Translations under genes and position numbers: made by a program
NCBI GenBank assembly: GCA_019637175.1
Contig: JAHBWD010000021.1
Span: forward strand, 1-64,000
DNA: 64,000 nt
Reading direction: 5' to 3'
Source of the DNA: Labilithrix sp.
GTDB taxonomy: Bacteria > Myxococcota_A > Polyangia > Polyangiales > Polyangiaceae
Notes under the pieces: model-generated
What the model was told of the DNA's origin: nothing
Databases searched by the model: none
The model's input: the letters and a program-made list of their open reading frames with translations, nothing else
Part shown: one piece after another, positions 26,349-34,974 of the stretch
Numbering within the stretch: the first letter of the stretch is position 1
Layout: each line of letters opens with the position of its first letter

Positions 26349-27857
26349 GTGGGAGAGCCCTTGCGACCGGGAGACGTCGTCGACGGCCTCTACGTCGTCG
26401 AGCAGCTCCTCGGCCAGGGTGGGATGGGCGCGGTCTACGCCGCGCGCGAGCAGCGGCTCGCGCGCCGCGTCGCGCTCAAGGTGCTGCTCACCGGCGTGAA
26501 CGATCCCGCCGCGCTCGCTCGATTCGAGCGTGAGGCGCTCTCGTCGGCGGCGCTCCAGAGCGATCACTGCGCGCGCGTGTTCAGCGTGGGTCGCCTCGCG
26601 TCGGGGGCGCCGTACATCGTGATGGAGCTGCTCGAGGGCGAAGATCTCGCCGAGCTGCTCGCGCGGCGGGGGCCGCTCCCGAGCGACGAGGTCGTCTCGT
26701 TCGTCATGCAGATCTGCGACGCGCTCATCGAGGCTCACGCGATCGGCATCGTGCACCGCGATCTCAAGCCGGCGAACGTGTTCCTCGCGCGGCGACCGAC
26801 CGGCGCGACGACGGTGAAGGTCCTCGACTTCGGCATCTCGAAGGGCGCGACGGTGAGCCCTTCGCCGCTCACGGGCACCGCGACGATGGTGGGCACGCCG
26901 ATGTACATGTCGCCGGAGCAGCTTCGACGCGCGAGCGCGGTCGACGGGAGGACCGACATCTGGTCGCTCGGCGCGATGATGTACGAGCTCCTCACGGGCG
27001 CGCCGCCGTTCCAGGCGGTCGGCCTGCTCGATCTCGTCGTCTTGATCGACAGCGCGGCGCCGGCGCCGATCGCGCGACCCGACGTGCCCGCCGCGCTCGC
27101 GGCGATCGTATTTCGCTGCTTGGAGAAGGATCCCGAGCGGCGCTTCGCGAGCGCGCGCGATCTCATCACGGCGCTCGCCGAGAGCGCGTCGGCGCCCGCG
27201 GCGCCGCGCGAGAACGAAGCGAAGGAGATCCTCGCGCCGACGACGGAGCGAATGCCCAAGCCGGCGCCGGCGGACCCTCGATCGCCGGAGGCGCGCGAGC
27301 GAGCGCAAGTCGCGACGGTGGGCGTGGGCGCGACCGACGAGGCTGCGGCTGCGCCGCCGAAGCCCGAGCCTCCGCGACCGGCGCCGAGCGCGCACGCAGC
27401 GACCGTCGATCCGGTGTCGACGACCGCGCACGCGCCGCCGACGGCGACAGCCGCGCTCCCCGCCCTCCTCGCGTTCGCGGGTGCGCTCGGCCTCGGCGTG
27501 ATCGGGTTTTACTTCCTCGTGCTCCGGACGCCGACCCCGGACGCAACGACGACCGCATCGCCTCCGCCGAGCGTGACGACCTCGATCGCGCCGAGCGCGC
27601 AAGCGCCGAGCGTCGCGACCTCGAGCGCGCCGAGCACGGAGCCGGCCGTCGAAGACGCAGGTGCGATCCCGACACCGCCGGTGGTGAGCGCGATCGCGCG
27701 CGCGTCCGACGCGAAGCCGCCCGCGCTCCTTCCGCCCCCCGCTTCTTCACCTTCGCTGCCGGCGCCGCCGATCGCGGCGACGTCCGCGCCTCGTCCGACG
27801 CCGTCGACGACGCCCCGCCCCCATCCCGGCTCGCTCATGCCGGACTCGAGAAATTGA
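26349..27857 (+). CDS. Membrane-anchored Ser/Thr protein kinase (PknB-like)
   Basis: This 502-residue protein has an N-terminal Hanks-type kinase: glycine loop GQGGMG at 22-27, Lys44 (VALKVLL), catalytic HRD at 136-138 (IVHRDLKPAN), DFG at 160-162, and activation segment ending MYMSPEQ. The kinase domain ends near 275. A Pro/Ala-rich juxtamembrane linker, a single transmembrane helix at about 368-391, and a low-complexity Ala/Pro/Ser extracytoplasmic tail follow, with no recognised sensor domain. GTG 26349 directly abuts a palindrome and lacks a Shine-Dalgarno; TTG 26361 is an alternative. The stop TGA shares its A with the next ATG. Confidence 0.94.
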   Translation: MGEPLRPGDVVDGLYVVEQLLGQGGMGAVYAAREQRLARRVALKVLLTGVNDPAALARFEREALSSAALQSDHCARVFSVGRLASGAPYIVMELLEGEDLAELLARRGPLPSDEVVSFVMQICDALIEAHAIGIVHRDLKPANVFLARRPTGATTVKVLDFGISKGATVSPSPLTGTATMVGTPMYMSPEQLRRASAVDGRTDIWSLGAMMYELLTGAPPFQAVGLLDLVVLIDSAAPAPIARPDVPAALAAIVFRCLEKDPERRFASARDLITALAESASAPAAPRENEAKEILAPTTERMPKPAPADPRSPEARERAQVATVGVGATDEAAAAPPKPEPPRPAPSAHAATVDPVSTTAHAPPTATAALPALLAFAGALGLGVIGFYFLVLRTPTPDATTTASPPPSVTTSIAPSAQAPSVATSSAPSTEPAVEDAGAIPTPPVVSAIARASDAKPPALLPPPASSPSLPAPPIAATSAPRPTPSTTPRPHPGSLMPDSRN

Positions 27858-28816
27858 TGCCGCGACGGCCCCTCGCGCTCGCCGCGTTGCTCACCGCCTG
27901 TCTCGTGAGCCCTCTCGCGCACGCGCAAGACAAGGCCAACGCCGAGGCGCTCTTCCAGAAAGGGCGCAAGCTGTTCGACGAGAAGAACTACGCCGAGGCA
28001 TGTCCGAGCTTCGCCGAGAGCTATCGGCTCGACCCGGTGAGCGGCGCGCTCCTCGCGCTCGCCGCGTGTCACGAGGCCGAAGGCAAGCTCGCGACCGCGT
28101 GGGCCGAGTACGTCGACGTCGTCGGACGCGCGCGACGCGAGGGCAAGGAAGATCGCGCGACCGCGGCGCGAGAGCGCGCGGCGAGCCTCGAGCCGAAGTT
28201 GGCCAAGATCACCATCTCGGTCACGCGGGAGGCAGCCGCGATCCAGGGGCTCGAGCTTCGACGCGACGGCTTCGTCGTCGGCGCGGGCTCGCTCGGGGCG
28301 CCGCTCCCCGTCGATCGCGGCGAGCACGTGATCCAGGCGAGCGCCCCCGGGCGCAAGCTCTTCGTCGCGCGTGTCACCGTCGACGACGGCGCCGCGACGA
28401 CCGTCTCGATCCCCGCGCTCGAGCCCGCGAGCGAAGCCGCGCCCACGCCGGCCGATCCCGCGGCGACGGCGCCGGTCCCCGCCAGCGAGCGCGGCTCTCC
28501 GCTTCGAACCGCCGGCCTCGTCACCGGAGCCGCGGGGCTCGTCGCCCTCGGCTTCGGGACCTACTTCGGCGTCACCGCGATCGCGAAGAACAACGAGTCG
28601 AACGTGAACTGCAACGGCGACGTGTGCAACCCGACCGGCAAGGTCGCGCGGCTCGACGCGCTCAACGCGGGCAACACGTCGACGGTGCTGTTCGTCGTAG
28701 GCTCGTTGCTCGCCGCCGGCGGCGTCGCGCTCTACATCGTCGGCGGATCGTCGAGCCGCGAGCCCAAGACCGCGATCGTGGTGACGCCCGTGGGTCTCGG
28801 CGGGAGCTTTCGGTGA
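27857..28816 (+). CDS. TPR/PEGA-type exported membrane protein
   Basis: This 319-residue protein has a signal peptide (to about LAHA, residue 22). Tetratricopeptide-like helices follow (NAEALFQKGRKLFDEKNYAE, ACPSFAESYRLDP), then a PEGA-like beta segment (LELRRDGFVVGAGSLGAPLP, VDRGEHVIQASAPGRK). An Ala/Pro linker leads to two C-terminal membrane segments (about 218-240 and 272-292). This architecture recurs in Myxococcota beside Ser/Thr kinase genes. It starts at the ATG overlapping the kinase stop (TGATG), so kinase and protein are probably made together; it is a plausible partner or substrate by inference. Confidence 0.85.
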   Translation: MPRRPLALAALLTACLVSPLAHAQDKANAEALFQKGRKLFDEKNYAEACPSFAESYRLDPVSGALLALAACHEAEGKLATAWAEYVDVVGRARREGKEDRATAARERAASLEPKLAKITISVTREAAAIQGLELRRDGFVVGAGSLGAPLPVDRGEHVIQASAPGRKLFVARVTVDDGAATTVSIPALEPASEAAPTPADPAATAPVPASERGSPLRTAGLVTGAAGLVALGFGTYFGVTAIAKNNESNVNCNGDVCNPTGKVARLDALNAGNTSTVLFVVGSLLAAGGVALYIVGGSSSREPKTAIVVTPVGLGGSFR

Positions 28817-29283
28817 TCGCCCGCGCGGCGCTCTTCGTCTCGTCGCTCGGCCTCACGAGCTGCAACGCCATCGTCGGGATCCGTGAGCCGATCGATCAAC
28901 CGACGGCGGCGACGCCCTTCGTCGGCACCTGGGCGAGCAGCGGCACGCAGGTCTTCAAGCAGTGCACCGTCAAGACCGACGAGGGATCGGCGCCCGCTTC
29001 CACGCTCGTCATCAGCGGTGAAGGCTCGACGGTCACCTTCGCGTTCGAGGGCTGCGCGGTGAAGGCGATCGTCGACGGCGACGTCGCGACGGTGACGGCC
29101 GACCAGAGCTGCGCCGTGGCGGGCACCGGCTACACGATCTTCTACGACCCGACGAGCGCGTTCGTGTTCACGAACGAGGCGCGCACGCAGGCGAGGCTCG
29201 ACGCCGTGGGGATCGCCGAGGGCCCCGGCAACGCCGCGTGCCGTTTCGAATCGAAGAACGACTACACGAAGAACGGCCCCTGA
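28813..29283 (+). CDS. Hypothetical lipoprotein (lipocalin-like size)
   Basis: This 156-residue protein starts GTG overlapping the preceding stop (GTGA). A short signal has lipobox GLTSC near residue 17. The mature part looks like a small beta-barrel: TPFVGTWASSGTQVFKQC, STLVISGEGSTVTFAFEGCA, VKAIVDGDVATVTADQSC, and a final FVFTNEARTQARLDAVG with a last Cys. Repeated G-T-W and VTAD strands recall lipocalin/META-like protein domains. No function is assigned. Confidence 0.78.
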   Translation: MIARAALFVSSLGLTSCNAIVGIREPIDQPTAATPFVGTWASSGTQVFKQCTVKTDEGSAPASTLVISGEGSTVTFAFEGCAVKAIVDGDVATVTADQSCAVAGTGYTIFYDPTSAFVFTNEARTQARLDAVGIAEGPGNAACRFESKNDYTKNGP

Positions 29284-29301
29284 ACCGGATAGACTGATCC
29301 C

Positions 29302-30177
29302 GTGGCAGCCTCGAAATCTCGCATCTCGTCCAAACAGCGCGTGCCGTCGAAGGGCAAGATCGCCGCGCGGATGCAGCGCCCGCTCGTCTTCGGGATGGTC
29401 GTCGCCTCCGGCGCCGAAGGCCTCGGCGCGAAGGTCGAGAAGCTCCTCCGGTGGACGAGCAAGCAGACCGGCGTCGAGATCTCGCTCGGCGAAGCGCCGA
29501 GCTACGAGCAGCTCGCGAAAGAAGTGCGCGCCAGCCGCGTCGACGTCGCGTGGCTGCCGCCCATCGTCCGCCTGCGGCTCGGCGGCGAGGTGAGCGCGCT
29601 CGGCAGCATCCTCCGCGACGGGCGCATCACCTACGAGACGGCGCTCATCGTCCGCAAAGACTCGAAGGCGAAGACGATCGCGCAGCTCAAAGACGCGCGC
29701 GCCGGCTGGGTCGATCGCTGGAGCGCGGCCGGCTTCGTGCTGCCGCGCGTGAACCTCGCGCTCTTCGGGATCGATCCGCGCACGTTCTTCCGCACCGAGA
29801 CGTTCTTCGGCTCCCACCGCGGCGTCGTCGAGGCGCTGCGCGACGGCGCGTGCGACGTCGCGGGCACGTACGCGCAAGCCGACGTGAAGGGAAAGGTGAA
29901 GGGCGGTTCGTGGTCCGAGATCGAGGGCGCCGACGTCCGCGTCCTCGCGACGTTCGGCGCCATTCCGCCGGACGTGATCGCGACGCGCGCCGATCTCGCG
30001 GAGGGTCACGTCTCGGCCATCCGCGACTCGCTCCGCGCGGCGAGCGTCGACGAGCAGGGCAGGCGCTTGCTCCGCGCCGTCTTCGGCGGGGAAGCGTTCG
30101 TCGAGGACATGGCCAAGAGCTACGAGTCGCTCGCCCGCGCGCTCGACATGGCGTCGGCGCGCGGGCTCTTCGCGTAG
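29302..30177 (+). CDS. PhnD-like substrate-binding-fold protein, no signal peptide
   Basis: This 291-residue protein has the phosphate/phosphonate-binding periplasmic fold (PhnD/PF12974 type): LVFGMVVASGAEGLGAKVEK, LLRWTSKQTGVEI, YEQLAKEVRASRVDVAWLPP, ALIVRKDSKAKTIAQLK, ARAGWVDRWSAAGFVLPR, GSHRGVVEALRDGACDVAGT and AIPPDVIATRADL. The N-terminus is basic and polar (MAASKSRISSKQRVPSKGKI), with no signal peptide. It may therefore be cytoplasmic and serve as a ligand sensor rather than a transporter component. No PhnC/PhnE genes are nearby. It ends the exporter-kinase run, 3 bp from the convergent esterase. Confidence 0.85.
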   Translation: MAASKSRISSKQRVPSKGKIAARMQRPLVFGMVVASGAEGLGAKVEKLLRWTSKQTGVEISLGEAPSYEQLAKEVRASRVDVAWLPPIVRLRLGGEVSALGSILRDGRITYETALIVRKDSKAKTIAQLKDARAGWVDRWSAAGFVLPRVNLALFGIDPRTFFRTETFFGSHRGVVEALRDGACDVAGTYAQADVKGKVKGGSWSEIEGADVRVLATFGAIPPDVIATRADLAEGHVSAIRDSLRAASVDEQGRRLLRAVFGGEAFVEDMAKSYESLARALDMASARGLFA

Positions 30178-30180
30178 CGT

Positions 30181-31416
30181 CTATCTCCACCCGACGCGAT
30201 CGCGGATCATCGTCGCCATCTCTCCGGCGACGCGCTGGTGGAACGCCGGCGTGCCGTGTCCGTTGCAGCCGAGCATTTCGTCCCACGTGTAGAGCTTCGC
30301 CACGAACGAGCTCAGGCGTGTGTCGCCCACCTTCGCGCGCTCGGCGATGATCTCGTCGGCGATGCCGGGGATCGCGTCGCGTCCGCCCTTGCCGATCACC
30401 GCCATCATGATGAACGCGTTCGGCGCGCGCGCGCGCAGCGTGTCGATCACGAACGTGCGGTACGCCGTCTTGAACTCGCCGTAGTCGACGTGGCCCTGGT
30501 TGAAGTCGATCGCGCCCTGCGCGAGCACGATGACGTCGGGGATCCACGAGGTCAGGTCGAACATCGGCGGATTGCTGTTCTGGATCGCCGGGTTCGGGTT
30601 GGCGCGCGGGTAGTAGCGGACGAGCGCGTCGGGGTCGTCGGGCGTGATGTTCTTGATGAGGCCCTTGCCCGAATAGGCGATGCCGTGCACCTCGGCGTCG
30701 AAGGTCGTGCCGAGGATCGCGCCCCAGGCCTTGCGGAAGTTCTGGTACTTGCCCGCGTGGTCCACGCCGGGGCAGTCGGTCTCGGGCGCGTCGATCATCT
30801 CGATGCCGAAGCCCGTCGTCTGCGAGTCGCCCATCACCTCGATGTGGCGCGCTTGCCGAGGAGGCGGCGGGAGCGCCCTGCCGCCGTGGAGATCGAAGCC
30901 GAGGAACTGCGTGATGCCGGTCTGGGTCTCGCTCCTCTTGTAGAGCTCGACCTCGTGCGGGCCCTTCGGCAGATCCTTGGCGATCTCGAAGACGTGCGGC
31001 GTGTCGTCCGCGATCATCGAGATGGCGCGCCAGGGGCCGTGATCGATCGAGATCTCCCAGTAGCTGGGCGCCCCCTCCATCCACGGCTCGGCGAACTCGC
31101 TCATGGTCACGGAGATGTCCGTGCCGTCGAAGCGCGTCAGGATGCGAGCGCCGGGCCAAGCCGCCTTCGGGCCCGCGGGATCGGTGGTGTCGAAGCGACC
31201 GACGAAGAGAACCTGGGCCTTGCTGTCGATCGGCCCGTCGGGGGCTTCGGGAGAAGCGTGCTCGGGTCCGGCGGTGGGCGCTCCGCTCGCGCTCGCCGGA
31301 GGCGGCGCCACACTGGTCGGGCTCGGCGTATCGGCGACGGTCGAGCAAGCAGCCGCGCTCGCGACAGTGACGACAACCGCCACGGAGATCCAACGTCGAA
31401 GGTCGTGTACGTGCAT
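30181..31416 (-). CDS. CE2-like SGNH carbohydrate esterase lipoprotein
   Basis: This 411-residue protein has a signal with lipobox ASAAAC near residue 26 and a Ser/Pro linker. It then has an N-terminal jelly-roll (VLFVGRFDTTDPAGPKAAW, RILTRFDGTDISVTMSE) and a C-terminal SGNH hydrolase with block I VMGDSQTTGFG, block III AQGAIDFN and a catalytic His near NGHGTPAFHQRVAGEM. This two-domain order matches carbohydrate esterase family 2, which removes O-acetyl groups from xylan or glucomannan. ATG 31416 is chosen because the longer frame lacks a signal peptide. It probably acts at the outer surface or in the periplasm. Confidence 0.87.
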   Translation of the reverse strand: MHVHDLRRWISVAVVVTVASAAACSTVADTPSPTSVAPPPASASGAPTAGPEHASPEAPDGPIDSKAQVLFVGRFDTTDPAGPKAAWPGARILTRFDGTDISVTMSEFAEPWMEGAPSYWEISIDHGPWRAISMIADDTPHVFEIAKDLPKGPHEVELYKRSETQTGITQFLGFDLHGGRALPPPPRQARHIEVMGDSQTTGFGIEMIDAPETDCPGVDHAGKYQNFRKAWGAILGTTFDAEVHGIAYSGKGLIKNITPDDPDALVRYYPRANPNPAIQNSNPPMFDLTSWIPDVIVLAQGAIDFNQGHVDYGEFKTAYRTFVIDTLRARAPNAFIMMAVIGKGGRDAIPGIADEIIAERAKVGDTRLSSFVAKLYTWDEMLGCNGHGTPAFHQRVAGEMATMIRDRVGWR

Positions 31417-31494
31417 GCGATGGCTCCTCGGTAGTTCTTGACCAGCGCGGTGATGCAAGCCACGTGCATGGGGTAGGCTGGGCGGAACCCCGAG

Positions 31495-32166
31495 TTGACC
31501 GACACCGCCGCCCAACGCTCGCTTCAGAAGCTCCGGATCGCGGCCGTGGTCGTGGTCGTGGCGGCGTTGCTCGTGGCGCATCGCTTCGGGCTGCTCGAGC
31601 AGTTCGCGAAGCCCGAGCGGCTGAAGCAGACGCTGGTCGAGCTCGGCCCCTGGGGCTACGTCGCCTTCGTCGGCGCGTACGCAGTGCTCCAGCCGTTCGG
31701 CGTGCCCGGGACGGTGTTCATCTTCGTGGCGCCGCTGATCTGGCCGTGGCCGATCGCGTTCGCGCTCTCGATGACCGGCACGATGGCGGCGAGCGTCGTC
31801 GGCTTCTCGTTCTCGCGCTTCGTCGCGCGCGATTGGGTGGCGAAGATCATCCCCGCGCGCCTTCGCCGCTACGACGACGCGCTCGAGCGACGCGCGTTCG
31901 CGACCGTCTTCTTGCTGCGGCTCGTCTTGTGGATGCCGCCGATGCTCCACGCCTTCTTCGGCGTGTCGAAGGTGCGGTTCTGGACGCACTTCTGGGGATC
32001 GCTGGCGGGCTACGTGATTCCGCTCTTGCTCGTGAGCTACTTCGGCGAGCGCTTCGTCGACTGGATGAAGCGCCAGCCGCCCGCGGTGTGGATCGGCACC
32101 GGCGTCGCGATCGCCGGCGCCGTTCTCGGCGCGTGGCTCTGGCGCCGCCGGCGATCGCCTCGGTAG
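31495..32166 (+). CDS. TVP38/TMEM64 (VTT/DedA-like) membrane protein
   Basis: This 223-residue protein has about six hydrophobic segments and the VTT/SNARE-associated core: WGYVAFVGAYAVLQPFGVPG, TVFIFVAPLIWPWPIAFALS, G-T-M-A-A-S-V-V-G-F-S-F-S-R-F, and FLLRLVLWMPPMLHAFFGVS. Relatives are lipid scramblase- or flippase-like proteins of the inner membrane. The start is TTG at 31495, the first possible in frame; no convincing Shine-Dalgarno precedes it, so the N-terminus is uncertain. The tail is basic (WRRRRSPR). Confidence 0.88.
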   Translation: MTDTAAQRSLQKLRIAAVVVVVAALLVAHRFGLLEQFAKPERLKQTLVELGPWGYVAFVGAYAVLQPFGVPGTVFIFVAPLIWPWPIAFALSMTGTMAASVVGFSFSRFVARDWVAKIIPARLRRYDDALERRAFATVFLLRLVLWMPPMLHAFFGVSKVRFWTHFWGSLAGYVIPLLLVSYFGERFVDWMKRQPPAVWIGTGVAIAGAVLGAWLWRRRRSPR

Positions 32167-32223
32167 CGCCGGGCGAAACGCGACCCGCGAGGCCGCCCGG
32201 ACGCGCTAGATTGATCGCCGATC

Positions 32224-33468
32224 GTGGTCCCCGTGACACATCGCGCGATCGAGGCCGTCTTCCGAATCGAGTCCTCGAAGCTCATCGCAGGCCTCACGCG
32301 CCTCCTGCGCGACGTCGGCCGCGCGGAGGAGCTCGCGCAAGACGCCCTCGTCGCCGCGCTCGAGCACTGGCCGGAGTCGGGCATCCCCGACAAGCCCGGC
32401 GCGTGGCTGATGACGACGGCCAAGAACCTCGCGCTCAACGATCTGCGGCGGCGAAAGCTCCTCGAGCGGAAGCACGCGGAGATCGGGCACGAGCTCGACG
32501 CGAAGCAAGAGGCGGCGCCCGACATGGAGACGGCGCTCGACGAAGACGTCGGCGACGACCTCCTCCGCCTGATCTTCATCTCGTGCCACCCCGTCCTCTC
32601 GACCGACGCGCGCGTCGCGCTCACGCTGCGCCTCCTCGGCGGCCTCACGACCGACGAGATCGCGCGCGCCTTCCTCGTTCCCGAGCCGACGATCGCGCAG
32701 CGCATCGTGCGCGCGAAGAAAACGCTCGCGGAAGCGCGCGTGCCGTTCGAGCTGCCGCCGAGCGGCGAGCTCGCGGCGCGGCTCTCGTCGGTCCTCGAGG
32801 TCATCTACTTCGTCTTCAACGAGGGCTACTCCGCGACGAGCGGCGACGACTGGATGAGGCCGGCGCTCTGCGAGGACGCGCTGCGCCTCGGCCGCGTCCT
32901 CGCCGCCCTCGCGCCCGAGGAAGCCGAGGTGCACGGGCTCGTCGCGCTGATGGAGATCCAGGCGTCGCGCTCGCGCGCCCGCACCGGCCCGACGGGCGAG
33001 CCGATCCCGCTGTTCGAGCAGAACCGAGGCAAGTGGGACCACGCGCAGATCCGGCGGGGCCTCGCGGCGCTGTCGCGCGCCGAGGCGCTAGGCCCGCGGC
33101 GCGCTTACACGCTCCAGGCCGCGATCGCCGCGTGCCACGCGCAGGCGCGAACGCCCGAAGAGACGGCGTGGGTTCGGATCGTCGCGCTCTACGGCGAGCT
33201 CGCGCGCGTCGATCCTTCGCCGGTCGTCGAGCTCAATCGCGCCGTCGCCGTTTCGATGGCGCACGGACCCGCCGCCGGCCTCGAGCTGGTCGACGCCTTG
33301 CTGAGCGAGCCCGCGCTCGCGAGCTATCACCTCTTGCCCGCAGTGCGCGCGGACTTCCTCGGCAAGCTCGGTCGACACGACGAGGCCCGCGCCGAGCTCG
33401 AACGCGCCGCGTCGCTCACCAAGAACGCTCGCGAACGCGAGCTGCTCCTCGCGCGAGCTCGCGCTTGA
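32224..33468 (+). CDS. ECF sigma factor, ECF42/SigI-like with C-terminal helical domain
   Basis: This 414-residue protein has sigma region 2 (LTRLLRDVGRAEELAQDALV, KPGAWLMTTAKNLALNDLRR) and region 4 (VALTLRLLGGLTTDEIARAF, VPEPTIAQRIVRAKK). A C-terminal extension of about 220 residues follows (VLEVIYFVFNEGYSATSG, FEQNRGKWDHAQIRRGLAAL, GPRRAYTLQAAIAACHAQA). This matches ECF42-type sigma factors with a TPR-like/DUF6596 regulatory tail. GTG 32233 (MTHRAIEAVFRIES) is the start suggested by family N-termini and is as likely as 32224. The usual DGPF/YCII partner gene is not adjacent, and no anti-sigma factor is seen. Confidence 0.9.
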   Translation: MVPVTHRAIEAVFRIESSKLIAGLTRLLRDVGRAEELAQDALVAALEHWPESGIPDKPGAWLMTTAKNLALNDLRRRKLLERKHAEIGHELDAKQEAAPDMETALDEDVGDDLLRLIFISCHPVLSTDARVALTLRLLGGLTTDEIARAFLVPEPTIAQRIVRAKKTLAEARVPFELPPSGELAARLSSVLEVIYFVFNEGYSATSGDDWMRPALCEDALRLGRVLAALAPEEAEVHGLVALMEIQASRSRARTGPTGEPIPLFEQNRGKWDHAQIRRGLAALSRAEALGPRRAYTLQAAIAACHAQARTPEETAWVRIVALYGELARVDPSPVVELNRAVAVSMAHGPAAGLELVDALLSEPALASYHLLPAVRADFLGKLGRHDEARAELERAASLTKNARERELLLARARA

Positions 33469-33519
33469 GTCGAGACGGCGCTTGGTCCGGCGCGTGCTCC
33501 TCGTGAGCGGCGGAGCACC

Positions 33520-34836
33520 ATGACAACGCGACCTCACGTCGTCATCATCGGCGCCGGCTTCGGAGGGCTCAGCGCTGCGCAGGCCCTCGCGCGCGCTCCG
33601 GCCGACGTGACGGTCGTCGACCGCGAGAACCACCACCTGTTCCAACCGCTGCTCTACCAGGTGGCGACGGCCGGGCTCTCGGCGGCCGACATCGCCTCGC
33701 CGATACGATCCATCCTCCGGAGACAGAAGAACACGAGCGTCCTGCTCGCCGAGGCGTGCGCCGTCGATCTCGCGAACAAGCGCGTCGTCGTCGATTGTGG
33801 CGCGCTCGCGTACGACTTCCTCGTCCTCGCCGCGGGCGCGACCGCGCGATACTTCGACCACCCCGAGTGGCGGGAGTGGGCGCCGCCGATGAAGTCGCTC
33901 GACGACGCCATCGAGGTCCGCAGGCGCGTGCTCCTCGCCTTCGAGAGCGCGGAGCGCGAGCTCGACCCGGCGCGCCGGCGCGAGCTGCTCCAGTTCACGG
34001 TGATCGGCGGCGGCCCGACCGGCGTGGAGCTCGCCGGCGCGATCGCCGAGCTCGCCCGCGCGCTCGCGCGCGACTTCCGTCACGCCGACCCGCGGACGGC
34101 GCAGATCCATCTGCTCGAGGCAGGGCCGAGGATCCTCTCCATGTTCGACGACGATCTCGCCGCGCGCGGCCTCGAGCAGCTCCACGAGCTCGGCGTCAAC
34201 GTCTTCACCCACGCGGTCGTGGTCGAGGTCGACGCCCACGGCGTCACCCTCGAGGGCGGAGGGCACATCGCGTCGGCGACGACGATATGGACCGCGGGCG
34301 TCGAGCCCGCGCCCATCACGCGCACGCTCGGCGTCACCCTCGAAGGCGGCCGCGTCCCCGTCGAGCACGATCTCTCGATCGTCGGCCATCCAGACGCGTT
34401 CGCCATCGGCGACGTCGCGAGCTTCAAGCCGCGGGTCGAGGACGGCGCCGCGTCCAAGCCGCTCCCAGGGCTCGCCCCCGTCGCGATCCAGGAAGGCCGC
34501 GCGGTGGGCAAGGCGATCCTCGCGACGATCCGAGGCAAGCCGCGCGCGCCGTTTCGCTACGTCGACAAGGGCATCATGGCGACCATCGGACGCTCGCGCG
34601 CGATCGCACAGCTCGAGCGCCTCCACCTGAGCGGCTTCGTCGCGTGGCTCGCGTGGCTCGTCGTGCACATCGTGATGCTCATCGGCTTTCGCAACCGCGT
34701 CGTCGTCCTCTTCACGTGGGCCTGGTCGTACCTGACGTATCGGCGCGGCGCGCGCCTCATCACCGGCCTCGATCACGCGCCGAGCGGCGTACCGGCTCGC
34801 CCCTACACGTGCGAAGACGCGCTCGCGCGCGCCTGA
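33520..34836 (+). CDS. ndh: Type II NADH dehydrogenase (NDH-2)
   Basis: This 438-residue flavoprotein has FAD-binding GAGFGG at 11-16, NHHLFQPLLYQVATAGLS at 38-54, NAD-binding VIGGGPTGVELAG from 161, and the second FAD motif AFAIGDVAS. Its C-terminal amphipathic/membrane-associating segment (FVAWLAWLVVHIVMLIGFRN, VVVLFTWAWSYL) is typical of NDH-2. It oxidises NADH and reduces quinone at the inner face of the membrane without proton pumping. Its ATG at 33520 follows the sigma factor stop by 51 bp; co-transcription is possible but not shown. Confidence 0.93.
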   Translation: MTTRPHVVIIGAGFGGLSAAQALARAPADVTVVDRENHHLFQPLLYQVATAGLSAADIASPIRSILRRQKNTSVLLAEACAVDLANKRVVVDCGALAYDFLVLAAGATARYFDHPEWREWAPPMKSLDDAIEVRRRVLLAFESAERELDPARRRELLQFTVIGGGPTGVELAGAIAELARALARDFRHADPRTAQIHLLEAGPRILSMFDDDLAARGLEQLHELGVNVFTHAVVVEVDAHGVTLEGGGHIASATTIWTAGVEPAPITRTLGVTLEGGRVPVEHDLSIVGHPDAFAIGDVASFKPRVEDGAASKPLPGLAPVAIQEGRAVGKAILATIRGKPRAPFRYVDKGIMATIGRSRAIAQLERLHLSGFVAWLAWLVVHIVMLIGFRNRVVVLFTWAWSYLTYRRGARLITGLDHAPSGVPARPYTCEDALARA

Positions 34837-34974
34837 TACGCGCCGCGCGAGCGCCGCCTTCCCCGCCCTCTCTCGTTCTTGCTCCTCGCGCCACGTGCGC
34901 TGGCATCGAAGGTGCTCGTCGAAGCGCACCGGGACGCAAACGGCGTCTTTCTTCTTCTTCGAGGTGCTTCGACC

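Noticed and set aside
34837..34974. Regulatory element before the lipoprotein pair
   Set aside because: The 138-bp gap has a pyrimidine-rich stretch (CTTTCTTCTTCTTC) and weak short repeats, but nothing that forms a convincing operator or terminator.
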